Shown here: positions 45,459-54,212 of the stretch, piece by piece
Layout: every line of letters starts with the position of its first letter
Numbering within the stretch: the first letter of the stretch is position 1
Assembly (NCBI GenBank): GCA_021108395.1
Contig: JAIOQZ010000011.1
Span: 51,898-115,897 of the forward strand
Direction: 5' to 3'
Length of the DNA stretch: 64,000 nt
Origin: Candidatus Cloacimonadota bacterium
GTDB lineage: Bacteria > Cloacimonadota > Cloacimonadia > Cloacimonadales > JAIOQZ01
Program-made: the position numbers and the translations under genes
The notes under the pieces: generated by a model
What the model saw: the letters and a program-made list of their open reading frames with translations, nothing else
Told to the model about the DNA's origin: nothing
The model's database searches: none

Positions 45459-45839
45459 CTATTCTCCAACAGCTTGAGATTTTTCGATTGAATTCTTGTT
45501 GTCCTGAATCTCCTTTTCGAGAATGGCGATTGTGGAGATCATCTTCTGAATCTGGGTGTGAAGTTGAGTGATTTTGATACTCAAATACAGGATGAAGAGA
45601 AAAAGAAAACCTATCAGGATGGTGAATATCATGTTCTGGGCGCCATGGATATGAATTACCTGATAGCTGAGCCAACGGTAGAAGTCCTCGAAGATGGAGA
45701 TGGAAAGCAGAAATACCGATACGGTTATCCAGATAACGGCGAGAGAGGGGCCAATCTGGTTTCGCTTGATGGTTCGGATAATGATGAAAAAGAAAATGAA
45801 ACCGAAGAGAATGACTAATCCCTTGAAAACCCAACTCAT
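45459..45839 (-). CDS. DUF2304-family membrane protein
   Basis: 126 residues with three hydrophobic segments (about 5-22, 30-48, 70-92) and a C-terminal coiled coil (IQKMISTIAILEKEIQD). The build RTIKRNQIGPSLAVIWITVSVFLLSISIFEDFYRWLSY is that of DUF2304 proteins, which are commonly encoded next to GT2 polyprenyl-phosphate glycosyltransferases in glycan loci. It overlaps the GT2 gene by four bases. A helper role for the GT2 is inferred. Confidence 0.82.
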   Translation of the reverse strand: MSWVFKGLVILFGFIFFFIIIRTIKRNQIGPSLAVIWITVSVFLLSISIFEDFYRWLSYQVIHIHGAQNMIFTILIGFLFLFILYLSIKITQLHTQIQKMISTIAILEKEIQDNKNSIEKSQAVGE

Positions 45840-46546
45840 TTTTTCCTCTTCTTCATTTGCAGCTTGCAGCCAAGCGAGTTGACCAGGCTTTTCAGCATAT
45901 ATTTGGAAGCAAAGCTTATATTATACTCCGATGTGCCATGAATCCGTTCCTGCATAATAATCGGAACCTCGGCAAACCTTGCTCCGCTCATCGAGCTCAC
46001 CATCGCAAGTTGCAGCGTATCATGAATCTCATAGGGATATTGCATTGCGATATAATCAATAACACGCTTGCTATACGCCCTGAAACCGGAAGTTATATCG
46101 GTAAACGGAAATCCGATCGACCTCGAGGCGATGTTGGCCATGAGCGTGATTCCCATGCGTCTCAGCGCGGTTGACTGAAACCCCTCCTTCTTGAGGAAAC
46201 GAGACCCGATGACATAATCCGCTCTATCTTCTTGAATCGGAGTGATAACCAATGGAAGCTTCGCGGCGAAATGCTGTCCATCTCCATCGAACTGACAGAG
46301 GATATCGTAATTATATCGATGTGCGTATTCAAAATAAGCACGCAACGTGCCGCTTGCAGAGCCGGTGTTGACACAGTGCCGGACACAGGGGATACCATGC
46401 TCCGCAGCCACTTTCGCTGTTTCATCACTCGATCCGTTATCGATTAGAACAACGTCGTAGCCGAAATTGTGCTCGGCCAAATCCTTGAATACAGCCGGCA
46501 GGTTTTTCTCCTCGTTGTAGGCGACTACCGCAATCAGTATTTTCAT
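45836..46546 (-). CDS. GT2 glycosyltransferase, polyprenyl-phosphate sugar transferase type
   Basis: 236 residues. MKILIAVVAYNEEKNLPAVF and VVLIDNGSSDETA open the GT-A fold; CQFDGDGQH is the metal-binding DxD-type motif; FTDITSGFRAYSKRVI is typical of dolichol-phosphate-mannose-synthase/ArnC-like enzymes. No C-terminal membrane segments, so it acts at the inner face. The start at 46546 overlaps the aminotransferase stop by four bases; the extension to 46612 is rejected for that reason. Confidence 0.88.
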   Translation of the reverse strand: MKILIAVVAYNEEKNLPAVFKDLAEHNFGYDVVLIDNGSSDETAKVAAEHGIPCVRHCVNTGSASGTLRAYFEYAHRYNYDILCQFDGDGQHFAAKLPLVITPIQEDRADYVIGSRFLKKEGFQSTALRRMGITLMANIASRSIGFPFTDITSGFRAYSKRVIDYIAMQYPYEIHDTLQLAMVSSMSGARFAEVPIIMQERIHGTSEYNISFASKYMLKSLVNSLGCKLQMKKRKK

Positions 46547-47727
46547 TTCACTTCCTGAATCAGTTTTTCGCATACATAATCGACATCCTCGAATGTAAGA
46601 TTTGATGAACACGGGACGTTCAACGTTTTTTCCGCCAGTTCGGCCGCTTTTGTTATTTCAAACGCAGGGCAGCTCCGATAGGGCTTCTGCCTGTGGTTAA
46701 GCTCCCAAACAGGGCGAGCCTGAATTTTCTGTACAGCGAGTCTCTGGATTAATGCTCGCAGGTCTTCCCGCCTGTAGCCGTCTATCTGAACAGAATAGAA
46801 CCAATGGTTCGAGTCGCAGTATGGAGGATAGCCGATTAGCTGTAACCTTGCTGTATCTGCCAGGTTTTGCCTGTATCTCTGGAAATTCGCTTTCTTCGTG
46901 GCGATGAATTGGTCAAGCTGCTCCAACTGAGCGACACCGATGGCAGCCTGGACATTGGTGAGGCGATAATTGAATCCCACTTCATGGTGAACAAAAAACT
47001 CCAGATCGTCTTTCGCCTGCTCACTCAGGTATTTCAATCTCCTGGCGACACTCTCGTTATCGGTAAGAATCATGCCGCCGCCGCCGCAGGTGATGATTTT
47101 GTTGCCATTGAACGAAAGACAGCCGAATTCGCCGGTGACGCCAGTATGCCGGCCCTTCAGTTCGCCAGCGGTATAGCGGGTGCCAAGACTCTCTGTAGCG
47201 TCTTCCACAACAGGAATCCTGTACTCGAGGCAGAGCGCCGATAACGATTCCATATCGACTGCCCCGCCAAAGACGTGAACCGGCACAATCGCGGCAATCC
47301 TGCGCCCCGTTTGCCTGTAAACACAAGCGTCACCCTCGATACGGGTTTCACTTTCAAAAAACCGGCGCAACTTCGAGACATCGATGTTATAGAATGCGTC
47401 GCAATCGAGAAATATCGGCTCTGCGCCGCAATACTTGACCGTGTTGATCGGGGCGATGAAAGTCAACGATGGAACCAGGACGTGATCGCCGGGGACAACC
47501 CCCGCCATAAGCAGCGACAAATGCAAAGCTGCCGTCCCGTTCACGCAGGCGATTGCAAACCTGGCGCCGGTGTAACTCGCAACATCCTCTTCAAATCGAG
47601 TGACGAAAGCGCCCGCCGATGAAACCCACTCCGTGTCGATGCATTGCTGCACATACTCGCCTTCCCGCCCCTGCAGGCTGGGGACGGAAAGCGGGATGAA
47701 CGCTCGCTCACATCTCGCGTCAGACAT
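46543..47727 (-). CDS. DegT/LegC-type sugar aminotransferase
   Basis: 394 residues, PLP enzyme of the DegT/DnrJ/EryC1 family. IPLSVPSLQGREGEYVQQCIDTEWVSSAG, CVNGTAALHLSL and PLP Lys210 in SFNGNKIITCGGGGMILTD are clear; the GRRIAAIVPVHVFG stretch is like LegC. It would aminate C4 of the 4-keto-6-deoxy sugar from the LegB-like enzyme, giving a 4-amino-4,6-dideoxy hexose nucleotide. It overlaps the dehydratase gene by eight bases. Confidence 0.9.
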   Translation of the reverse strand: MSDARCERAFIPLSVPSLQGREGEYVQQCIDTEWVSSAGAFVTRFEEDVASYTGARFAIACVNGTAALHLSLLMAGVVPGDHVLVPSLTFIAPINTVKYCGAEPIFLDCDAFYNIDVSKLRRFFESETRIEGDACVYRQTGRRIAAIVPVHVFGGAVDMESLSALCLEYRIPVVEDATESLGTRYTAGELKGRHTGVTGEFGCLSFNGNKIITCGGGGMILTDNESVARRLKYLSEQAKDDLEFFVHHEVGFNYRLTNVQAAIGVAQLEQLDQFIATKKANFQRYRQNLADTARLQLIGYPPYCDSNHWFYSVQIDGYRREDLRALIQRLAVQKIQARPVWELNHRQKPYRSCPAFEITKAAELAEKTLNVPCSSNLTFEDVDYVCEKLIQEVK

Positions 47728-48694
47728 TATATATCTCGGGTTTATAACGAGACAGATTATCCTTCAGGAAGGCGATAGTCTCCAGTAGTCCGGTCTTCAA
47801 CGTGTACGCAGGAGTCCAGTCTGTGTTTGCCAATATCTTTGCGTTAGCGCAATATAGCCGATCCACTTCGCTTTTATCTGGGCGAATTCTTTCGGCGTCA
47901 GTCTGAATTTCCACATCGGCGCCACAAAGCTGAATCATCATGTTGACGATATCCTCAATCGAAATCTCGTCATTCATGCCGATATTGGTAATCTCTCCGT
48001 TCAATGCGGATGCTCTGCCAATTGCTTCAAAACCCGTCACTGTGTCTTTAACGAAAGTGAGGTCTCGCGTTGGATGTAAATTGCCAAGTTTCAGAACCTT
48101 CGCGCCAGAAAGCAACTGCGTGATAACTGTGGGGATAATCGCTCTGGCCGATTGGCGCGGACCGTAAGTGTTGAACGGGCGAACGACTTTGACCGGCAGG
48201 TCGAACGAGCGCCAGAAACTCAGGGCCAAATGGTCTGCGCCTATCTTTGTAGCGGAATAGGGAGACTGCCCGACCATGGGATGCGTTTCATCTATCGGAA
48301 CGTATTGCGCAGAGCCGTAGGTTTCGCTGGTGGATGTAACTATCACGTTATCCACACCTTCCATTCGGCTGGCCTGCAAGACATTGTATGTGCCCTCTAC
48401 GTTCGTTCTGATATACGCCAATGGGGATACATATGAATATGGAATACCAATAAGGGCAGCCAGGTGAAACACCTGATCGCAACCCTGAACGGCAGCGTGA
48501 ACGGAATCGTAATCCCTGATATCACCAGCCATCACTTCGATATCGTTGCGGCAGGAGCTTTCTTCCAGCCATCCCCAGTCGTTTCTCGAATTGTAATGGA
48601 CAAATGCCCGAACATCGTATCCCTTTTCAATAAGCAGCTCTACGAGGTGGGATCCGATAAATCCACCGGCGCCGGTTACAAGCGTTTTATTCAC
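47720..48694 (-). CDS. LegB-like NDP-sugar 4,6-dehydratase
   Basis: 324 residues, extended SDR. NAD site TGAGGFIGSH at 7-16, Tyr146/Lys150 in YSATK, STSETYGSAQYVPIDETHP and RPFNTYGPRQSARAIIPT resemble LegB (UDP-GlcNAc 4,6-dehydratase of legionaminate synthesis). It gives a 4-keto-6-deoxy sugar for the next gene. It overlaps the nucleotidyltransferase gene by four bases. LegI and LegG homologues are absent, so the route stops before nonulosonic acid in this locus. Confidence 0.9.
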   Translation of the reverse strand: MNKTLVTGAGGFIGSHLVELLIEKGYDVRAFVHYNSRNDWGWLEESSCRNDIEVMAGDIRDYDSVHAAVQGCDQVFHLAALIGIPYSYVSPLAYIRTNVEGTYNVLQASRMEGVDNVIVTSTSETYGSAQYVPIDETHPMVGQSPYSATKIGADHLALSFWRSFDLPVKVVRPFNTYGPRQSARAIIPTVITQLLSGAKVLKLGNLHPTRDLTFVKDTVTGFEAIGRASALNGEITNIGMNDEISIEDIVNMMIQLCGADVEIQTDAERIRPDKSEVDRLYCANAKILANTDWTPAYTLKTGLLETIAFLKDNLSRYKPEIYNV

Positions 48695-49392
48695 GATTTG
48701 TCCTCAAAATGCTCAGTGTATATTGCCTGAGCCTTTTCATAGTCGTCAATCTTGCCAATATCCAGCCAGTATTGCTTTATCTCATACTTGGCGACAGGAT
48801 CGCCCAGGTCAAGCATCTTCAAAATCAGCTGGTCTATCCCATAGTATTCGTTATCGGGGATGTGTTTGAAGATTTCAGGCGTAAGCACATATATCCCGGC
48901 GACAATCATCGACTTGATATCCGGCTTCTCCTCGATTCCGGTTACAAAATCGCCCTCGAAGTATAGATTCCCGAATTGGAAAGGCGTGGTGATTTGCTTC
49001 GTGCCAACAGTCAGTGACGCTTTTGATTTACAGGCAAAATCATACATCTCCCTGAAATTCACCAGAGACAGAATATCTCCGTTCATCATCAGGAATGGTT
49101 CGGTAAGTTGATCCTTCAGCAAAGTAAGCGGCCCCACAGTGCCCAGCCTTTTCTCTTCTTTGCTGATAGTGAGTTCGACGCCATATGCCGAGCCGTCGCC
49201 GAAAAAATTCTGGATGTAGCTGCTCTTGTAGTTTGTCGCCAGCCAGATTTGATTGAACCCATGTTCACGCAGATGTTCAATCTGAATTTCCAGCACCGCC
49301 TTCTCTCCGATGGGAAGCAGCGGTTTGGGTATCACTTCCGTAAATGGCCTTAGCCGAGAGCCTAACCCCCCGGCAAGAATTACTGCTTTCAA
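48691..49392 (-). CDS. Sugar-1-phosphate nucleotidyltransferase
   Basis: 233 residues, RmlA/GCD1-like. MKAVILAGGLGSRLRPFTEVIPKPLLPI holds the G-x-G-x-RxxPxTxxxPK nucleotide motif; MMNGDIL holds the metal Asp; FEEKP-type GIEEKPDIKS follows. It resembles the single-domain pyrophosphorylases of capsule and Leg loci (PtmE/LegF group). The base and sugar cannot be read from sequence. It supplies the activated sugar to the dehydratase. Four-base overlaps on both sides. Confidence 0.88.
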   Translation of the reverse strand: MKAVILAGGLGSRLRPFTEVIPKPLLPIGEKAVLEIQIEHLREHGFNQIWLATNYKSSYIQNFFGDGSAYGVELTISKEEKRLGTVGPLTLLKDQLTEPFLMMNGDILSLVNFREMYDFACKSKASLTVGTKQITTPFQFGNLYFEGDFVTGIEEKPDIKSMIVAGIYVLTPEIFKHIPDNEYYGIDQLILKMLDLGDPVAKYEIKQYWLDIGKIDDYEKAQAIYTEHFEDKS

Positions 49393-50759
49393 AGTTCAAC
49401 TCCCTCAGTAGATAATTTCTCAACCGATTTCTGCCGCCACATCGTGTGGAGCAACCAGTAGCCATAGACTCCGCCCAGAATGACGAAAGGCGTAACCGGA
49501 GTCCTGTAACGATATACGACGTACGCAATAAAAATATGAAAAGAGGCGTGCATTGCGATGAGGAGGAACATGAATATAATAATCCTGTTCCGATACGCAA
49601 TCAATAACGCAACTATGAATCCAGGGATAAATATTCCCCAGGAAAGCAATGAAGCGACATTCTGGTGCAAAGGCCATTCTTTCGAGAATTTGTAACCGGA
49701 CGCTCTGAAATCGTTATCAAGATCTACAAGCTTGAAAAACTCACTGAAATTAGATAAATAGCGACGCATAGTCGAAAATCCATGCGGCCTGACTCCATTA
49801 TCGAGCCCCAACCGGATATTTTCTTCTGCACGCAACCGAACGCTACTGGGACTCAATCCTGCGGCAATTGAATCAATCGCCGCCTCACTGATTGAAATTG
49901 ATCCATATATATGACTTGTATTAATGGGGGCAACAATTTCTTTCCATTCATAGCCCAGTTTTGAGAATAGGGAGTCACTGTAGGATGCTGTTCGATAGGA
50001 CAGAAAAATCGGCCTTCCAAATACGACGTTGTTTCTCGCCGCCCAGGGAACTGAAAGAAGCAAGATAAAGGCGCCATATGAAACCGCAATCAGCAGGCGT
50101 TTCCGAAACCGAACGGAATGAAAAAGGATGATAATGAGCATTATCAGGAATATGTGGATAATAAAGCGTTCGTCTGTGTGAATCAGATATGTGCTGAGCG
50201 CTCCTGCTCCAAGGATGCGCCAGAGATAGGATTTGAAAGAAACGCCTTCTTTCCCATCAATGAAATATAGGATAATCAGATAAATCAACCAGATAAACAG
50301 AAAACCCGTTATCGATTCTTTCAGAACCACGCGTGAATAAAACACAATAGTGGGATTCAGCATAACTGCCGCAGCTGCAATAAATGATAAGACATGATTT
50401 TTGAAGAGCAACAAGCCAATCTTATAGGCAAAGAAAGAAATCAAATGCCCCATGACAACGTTGATGATAACCTGTAACAGGATGCTATCGATAAACAGAT
50501 AGAAGAAGGACATCAAAAGCGGATAGCCAGGGCCAATCTCATTCAACCCCGCAGGACTTGTCGTGACGTCTGGGATCAGTAGTCCCTGGGAAACAAATTG
50601 TTTAGCAAAATTGATGTAATCTGTCGAATCGGGTGAAATCAGCAAGCCAGGGTCTTTATAAAACATTCCGCATATTAACGCAATTTTCAAAACAAGGACA
50701 ATCGCAAAGAGAATATAGAAATTCTTCTTTGAGAACAATGAACAGTAATCAAGCTTCAA
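49389..50759 (-). CDS. GT-C membrane glycosyltransferase (ArnT/PMT-like)
   Basis: 456 residues with about ten membrane helices. After helix 1 comes a long loop with DSTDYINFAKQFVSQGLL, the acidic first-loop motif of GT-C enzymes that use polyprenyl-phosphate sugars, then GPGYPLLMSFFYL. The family includes ArnT and protein O-mannosyltransferases. It would move the lipid-linked sugar to its final acceptor outside the membrane. First gene of the operon, behind TTGACA-N17-TAATTG. Acceptor unknown (LPS lipid, protein or other). Confidence 0.8.
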   Translation of the reverse strand: MKLDYCSLFSKKNFYILFAIVLVLKIALICGMFYKDPGLLISPDSTDYINFAKQFVSQGLLIPDVTTSPAGLNEIGPGYPLLMSFFYLFIDSILLQVIINVVMGHLISFFAYKIGLLLFKNHVLSFIAAAAVMLNPTIVFYSRVVLKESITGFLFIWLIYLIILYFIDGKEGVSFKSYLWRILGAGALSTYLIHTDERFIIHIFLIMLIIILFHSVRFRKRLLIAVSYGAFILLLSVPWAARNNVVFGRPIFLSYRTASYSDSLFSKLGYEWKEIVAPINTSHIYGSISISEAAIDSIAAGLSPSSVRLRAEENIRLGLDNGVRPHGFSTMRRYLSNFSEFFKLVDLDNDFRASGYKFSKEWPLHQNVASLLSWGIFIPGFIVALLIAYRNRIIIFMFLLIAMHASFHIFIAYVVYRYRTPVTPFVILGGVYGYWLLHTMWRQKSVEKLSTEGVEL

Positions 50760-50902
50760 AATTCATTACCTTCTGGTAAACCAATGTGTCTGCATAGCTA
50801 TAGCAGGAATTTGAGCCATCAACTTCATGGGGCCTCGTTGTCTTTGAATATTGCATATACCTGCCATATATCGAGCGTATTTTTCATGTTTTTCACAAGT
50901 TC

Positions 50903-50931
50903 CAATTACTTACAAAACAATTTTATGTCAA
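50903..50931 (-). promoter_or_regulatory. Promoter of the glycan operon
   Basis: Minus strand TTGACA (50931-50926), 17 bases, TAATTG (50908-50903). It implies a leader of about 140 bases before the GT-C start at 50759. The 50760-51024 gap holds no other feature I can support. Confidence 0.5.
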
Positions 50932-51024
50932 GCAATTCCCCAGAACCTGAGCCGGCAGTATATGCCCCGAACAAAAACCTTGTCACTTTGTCCGCCGATT
51001 ACATTGTTTAAGTAAGGAGAAGCC

Positions 51025-51465
51025 ATGCGTATACTCGCGATGTTCCTGCTTTGCTGCCTCGCCACCGGATTGTGGGCAGAACCCGCCGACACCCTTGTCT
51101 GCAAAAACGACCTCTCTCGTGAGCAGCTTACGGCCGTTCTGCGCAACCTCTACCTCAGCGTCGGCCAGTCCGATCTCGCCTGGGTCAGCGCCGCCGACAG
51201 CCTCGATGCTGGAACTGTCTGCCAGGCCGACATCGTCCGCGCCTTCCCGGCTGATGAGGAAATCGTTATCCTCACGCTCAACCGCGAGCAACTGCACACC
51301 CACTTCGGCAGCAGCCTCGATCCCGGCGAGGCCTACATCGTCCGCGTAGCGCTGGGCGAGGCAGACGCGCAAGAAATTATCGAACGGTTCGCCCTGCCAG
51401 ACATGCGCATAAAACGCACTGGCAAGCGTGTACACGAGATTGTTCGACACTGGCTGCGCCCCTGA
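51025..51465 (+). CDS. Small exported protein like the C-terminal domain of 5'-nucleotidases
   Basis: 146 residues with a signal peptide (1-18). The body reads like the substrate-binding domain of UshA-type 5'-nucleotidases: QSDLAWVSAADSLDAG (cf. DIAxxNxGxxRxxxxxG), ADIVRAFPADEEIVILTLNREQL (cf. the PFxNxLVxxxLTGxQL stretch) and a final YIVRVALG strand. The metallophosphatase half is absent and no neighbour supplies it. It may be a free-standing nucleoside-binding module or a remnant. AAGGAGA precedes the ATG. Confidence 0.62.
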   Translation: MRILAMFLLCCLATGLWAEPADTLVCKNDLSREQLTAVLRNLYLSVGQSDLAWVSAADSLDAGTVCQADIVRAFPADEEIVILTLNREQLHTHFGSSLDPGEAYIVRVALGEADAQEIIERFALPDMRIKRTGKRVHEIVRHWLRP

Positions 51466-51511
51466 GCAGAAACCGCTGCCTGCTCAATTGCGAATTTTCT
51501 CAAGAAAATAT

Positions 51512-51539
51512 TTGACACCGACAACTATTTCTCTAACTT
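51512..51539 (+). promoter_or_regulatory. Promoter of the thioredoxin gene
   Basis: TTGACA (51512-51517), 16 bases, TAACTT (51534-51539), 34 bases before the ATG. The ridA gene has the same spacer and -10 hexamer. Confidence 0.6.
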
Positions 51540-51572
51540 GTCTTGCAAACACTCGAACAGCAAGGAGAAAAA

Positions 51573-51926
51573 ATGGAACATCTGACATTGCAGACATTCA
51601 AGGATAAGATATACGACTGGGAACAGAACAAGGAATGGAGCTTCAAGGGCGAACGCCCGGCTGTCATCGATTTCTATGCCGACTGGTGCGCCCCATGCAA
51701 GCAACTTGCGCCCACCATGGACGAACTGAGCGAGGAATACGACGGCAAGGTCGATTTCTTCAAGGTCAACACCGAGCAGGAAGGCGAATTGTCGGGCTTG
51801 TTCGGCATCCAGAGTATTCCGTCCATCCTGTTCATTCCAGTTGGTGAACAACCACAGATGGCCGGCGGCGCGCTGCCCAAGGAATCGTTCAAAGAACTTA
51901 TCGAAAAAGTCCTGCACATCATGTAA
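51573..51926 (+). CDS. trxA: Thioredoxin
   Basis: 117 residues. WCAPC at 38-42 is the redox pair with the rare-but-known Ala in the second slot; DFYADWCAPCK, FFKVNTEQEGELSGLFGIQSIPSILF with the cis-Pro, and the usual helix at the end follow. No signal peptide, so cytoplasmic. The start at 51573 follows AAGGAG; an ATG-less extension upstream is ignored. The TAA stop is formed partly by the first bases of repeat copy D. Confidence 0.94.
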   Translation: MEHLTLQTFKDKIYDWEQNKEWSFKGERPAVIDFYADWCAPCKQLAPTMDELSEEYDGKVDFFKVNTEQEGELSGLFGIQSIPSILFIPVGEQPQMAGGALPKESFKELIEKVLHIM

Positions 51927-52053
51927 GACAGGGACGCTGTCCCTGAACCCCGCCAAACTTTTTGCAAAAAGTTTGGATCAAAAACTCTTGCGGAAACTCT
52001 GTTTCCTATGTACAGTAATATTATCTTGTACACAGGATACGCAGTATCCGTCA
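51925..52053. repeat. Palindromic intergenic element, copy D (129 bp)
   Basis: It starts with AAGACAGGGACGCTGTCCCTGAACCCC, then AAACTTTTTGCAAAAAGTTT, GGAAACTCTGTTTCC and GGATACGCAGTATCC. It fills exactly the space between two convergent genes: its first bases complete the thioredoxin TAA, and its other end supplies the TGA of the prolyl oligopeptidase. The right inverted end is lost. Confidence 0.82.
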
Positions 52054-54159
52054 AAAGTTGGGCAGCGTATGTATGATGAAGGCGTATTGCATCGCAAGTT
52101 CGCGGTAGAAGTCATAGCGGCCTGAAGCGCCTGCGTGCCCACCACTCATGTCTGTGCGCAGCAGCAACGGGTTATCGTCGGTCTTGAGATAGCGCAGCCT
52201 GGCCACCAGTTTGGCAGGCTCCCAGTAGTTCACACGCGGGTCGTAAAACCCAGCCAACACAATCATTGCCGGGTAGTCTTGCGCCGTGACGTTCTGGTAT
52301 GGACAGTAGCCGAGAATGCTCTGGAAGTATCGTTCTTCGTTCGGGTCGCCCCACTCCTCGTACTCACTGATGGTGGCCGACAGCGTCGGGTCGAGCATGG
52401 TGTTGAGCACATCCACGAACGGCACATCGGCGATTATGACTGCGAACAGGTCGGGGCGCATGTTGGCCACTGCGCCAATGAGCAACCCGCCAGCGCTGGC
52501 GCCATAGCCCACAAGCTGGTCGGGATTGGTGTAGCCGCTGTCAACGAGGTATTCGGCGCAGGCGATGTAATCGCTGAACGTGTTAGCCTTGTGCAACATG
52601 CGGCCATCCTCATGCCACTGCTGTCCCAGATCGCCGCCGCCGCGCACATGCGCCAGTGCATAGACAAAGCCTCTGTCAACCAGGCTGAGCATAGCGCTGA
52701 AGAACATCGGGTCATTCGGGTCGCCATAGGCGCCATAACCTTCGAGATAGCAGGGGTTGCCACCGTCAGCACGCAGCATGTCGGGGCGATAGAATAGCGT
52801 GATGGACACCTTCACGCCATCTGATGCTGTAGCCCACACACGCTCGGTGTGGTAAAGTGACGCATCGTAGTCCTTCACTTCCTGCTGCTTCAACAGGCTC
52901 AACTCGCGGGTGCGGCAGTTGTATTCATACACCGAGTGCGGAGTGGCCAGCGATGTGTAGGTGAAACGCAACGTTTCGTCCTCGTACTCGGTGAAATAGC
53001 CCCCGCCAATTGTGTAAACATCCTCCGGCATGCTCAGGTAGTGCTCTTCGCCGCTGTCCAGATGAATGAGCCGCAACCGGCGAACGCCATCAACCCGCTC
53101 GATGACGGCCATCCAGTCCTGCGAGATGGTGCAGCCAACGTCAACGGTTTCGCGCCAGGGGATGTAGCCGCGCCAGTTCTCGCGTCCCAGGCTGTCTTCA
53201 TGAGTCCAGGCAATCTTATAGCTCGAGGCGCCGTCGGCGTTGGTGGTGATGAAAAAGCCGTCGTCGCGGTGGTCGAGATAGTATTCGACGCCCTGTTCAC
53301 GCGGGGCGACAAGCTCGAACGGCTCGTCGGGGCTGTCGGCGGGCATCACCCACATCTCGCTGGTGGTCTTGCTGCCCGCGCCCATGACGATGTATTCATC
53401 GGACGCCGTGCGATAGGTGTAGAGATAGAAGCGGCCATCGGGTTCGTAAAACAGGTGCGTGTCCTCGTCCGCGCCCAGATCGTGACGCCAGAGGTTGTCG
53501 CTGCGGCCGGATTCGTCGTCGGTGGTGTAGAAGATGGCGGCGGCGGCGGCCCAGGTGACGTCGCTGGCGCCGGGGATGATGTCCGGCAGCAACTCGCCGG
53601 TGATCAGGTCTTTTATCACCAGCGTATATATCTCGTCGGCGGTGGTGTCGTAACTGTAGGCCAGCAGAGTCTGGTCGGGCGAGAGACTGAAGCTGCCCAG
53701 CGCGTAATACTCGTGCCCTGTGGCCAGTTCGTTCATGTCGAGATAGATTTGCTCGGGGGCATCCATGCTGCCCTGTCGTCGGCAGAAGATGGGATATTGC
53801 AGCCCTTCGCTGCGGCGACTGTAGTAATACCAGCCGTCTTCTTTGTCGGGCACGCTCAGGTCGGTCTCGGCGATGCGCCCGATGATCTCCTCGAACAGGC
53901 TGTCCTCGAGCGCGGCCAGCGGCTTCATCCACGCCTCGGCGTAGGCGTTCTCGGCCTCGACGTAACTCAAGACCCCCGGCACCGTGCGCGATTTATCCTT
54001 CAGCCAGTGATAGGGGTCTTGCACAACGACGCCGTGCAGCGTGTCGGCATGTGCGATGCGTTGGGCCACAGGCGGTTCAGGTTTCGAGGCCTGCGGGGCT
54101 ACGTGGGCGCAGGCGGTTATTGTCAATGTTACAAGCAGGATACAAAACAAGCGGTTCAT
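52051..54159 (-). CDS. Prolyl oligopeptidase-family lipoprotein (S9A, oligopeptidase B-like)
   Basis: 702 residues: lipobox LTITAC (Cys about 15), an N-terminal seven-blade propeller starting HGVVVQDPYHWLKD, and a C-terminal alpha/beta hydrolase. Catalytic Ser is in GYGASAGGLL, Asp in AGFYDPRVNYWEP and His in MSGGHAGASGRYDFYRE. It cuts small peptides after Pro or basic residues in the periplasm. The start at 54159 is chosen for the signal peptide; the frame extends into repeat E. The last three codons and stop lie in or beside repeat D. Confidence 0.93.
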   Translation of the reverse strand: MNRLFCILLVTLTITACAHVAPQASKPEPPVAQRIAHADTLHGVVVQDPYHWLKDKSRTVPGVLSYVEAENAYAEAWMKPLAALEDSLFEEIIGRIAETDLSVPDKEDGWYYYSRRSEGLQYPIFCRRQGSMDAPEQIYLDMNELATGHEYYALGSFSLSPDQTLLAYSYDTTADEIYTLVIKDLITGELLPDIIPGASDVTWAAAAAIFYTTDDESGRSDNLWRHDLGADEDTHLFYEPDGRFYLYTYRTASDEYIVMGAGSKTTSEMWVMPADSPDEPFELVAPREQGVEYYLDHRDDGFFITTNADGASSYKIAWTHEDSLGRENWRGYIPWRETVDVGCTISQDWMAVIERVDGVRRLRLIHLDSGEEHYLSMPEDVYTIGGGYFTEYEDETLRFTYTSLATPHSVYEYNCRTRELSLLKQQEVKDYDASLYHTERVWATASDGVKVSITLFYRPDMLRADGGNPCYLEGYGAYGDPNDPMFFSAMLSLVDRGFVYALAHVRGGGDLGQQWHEDGRMLHKANTFSDYIACAEYLVDSGYTNPDQLVGYGASAGGLLIGAVANMRPDLFAVIIADVPFVDVLNTMLDPTLSATISEYEEWGDPNEERYFQSILGYCPYQNVTAQDYPAMIVLAGFYDPRVNYWEPAKLVARLRYLKTDDNPLLLRTDMSGGHAGASGRYDFYRELAMQYAFIIHTLPNF

Positions 54160-54212
54160 GCAAACTCCTCGACGATAATACTTCGGAGAACCGCTCATGC
54201 ACGGCGCGTTCC

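Noticed and set aside
43808-49392. Complete legionaminic acid pathway
   Set aside because: Only LegB-, LegC- and nucleotidyltransferase-like steps (plus possible acetyltransferases) are present; LegG, LegI and a CMP-transferase are missing.
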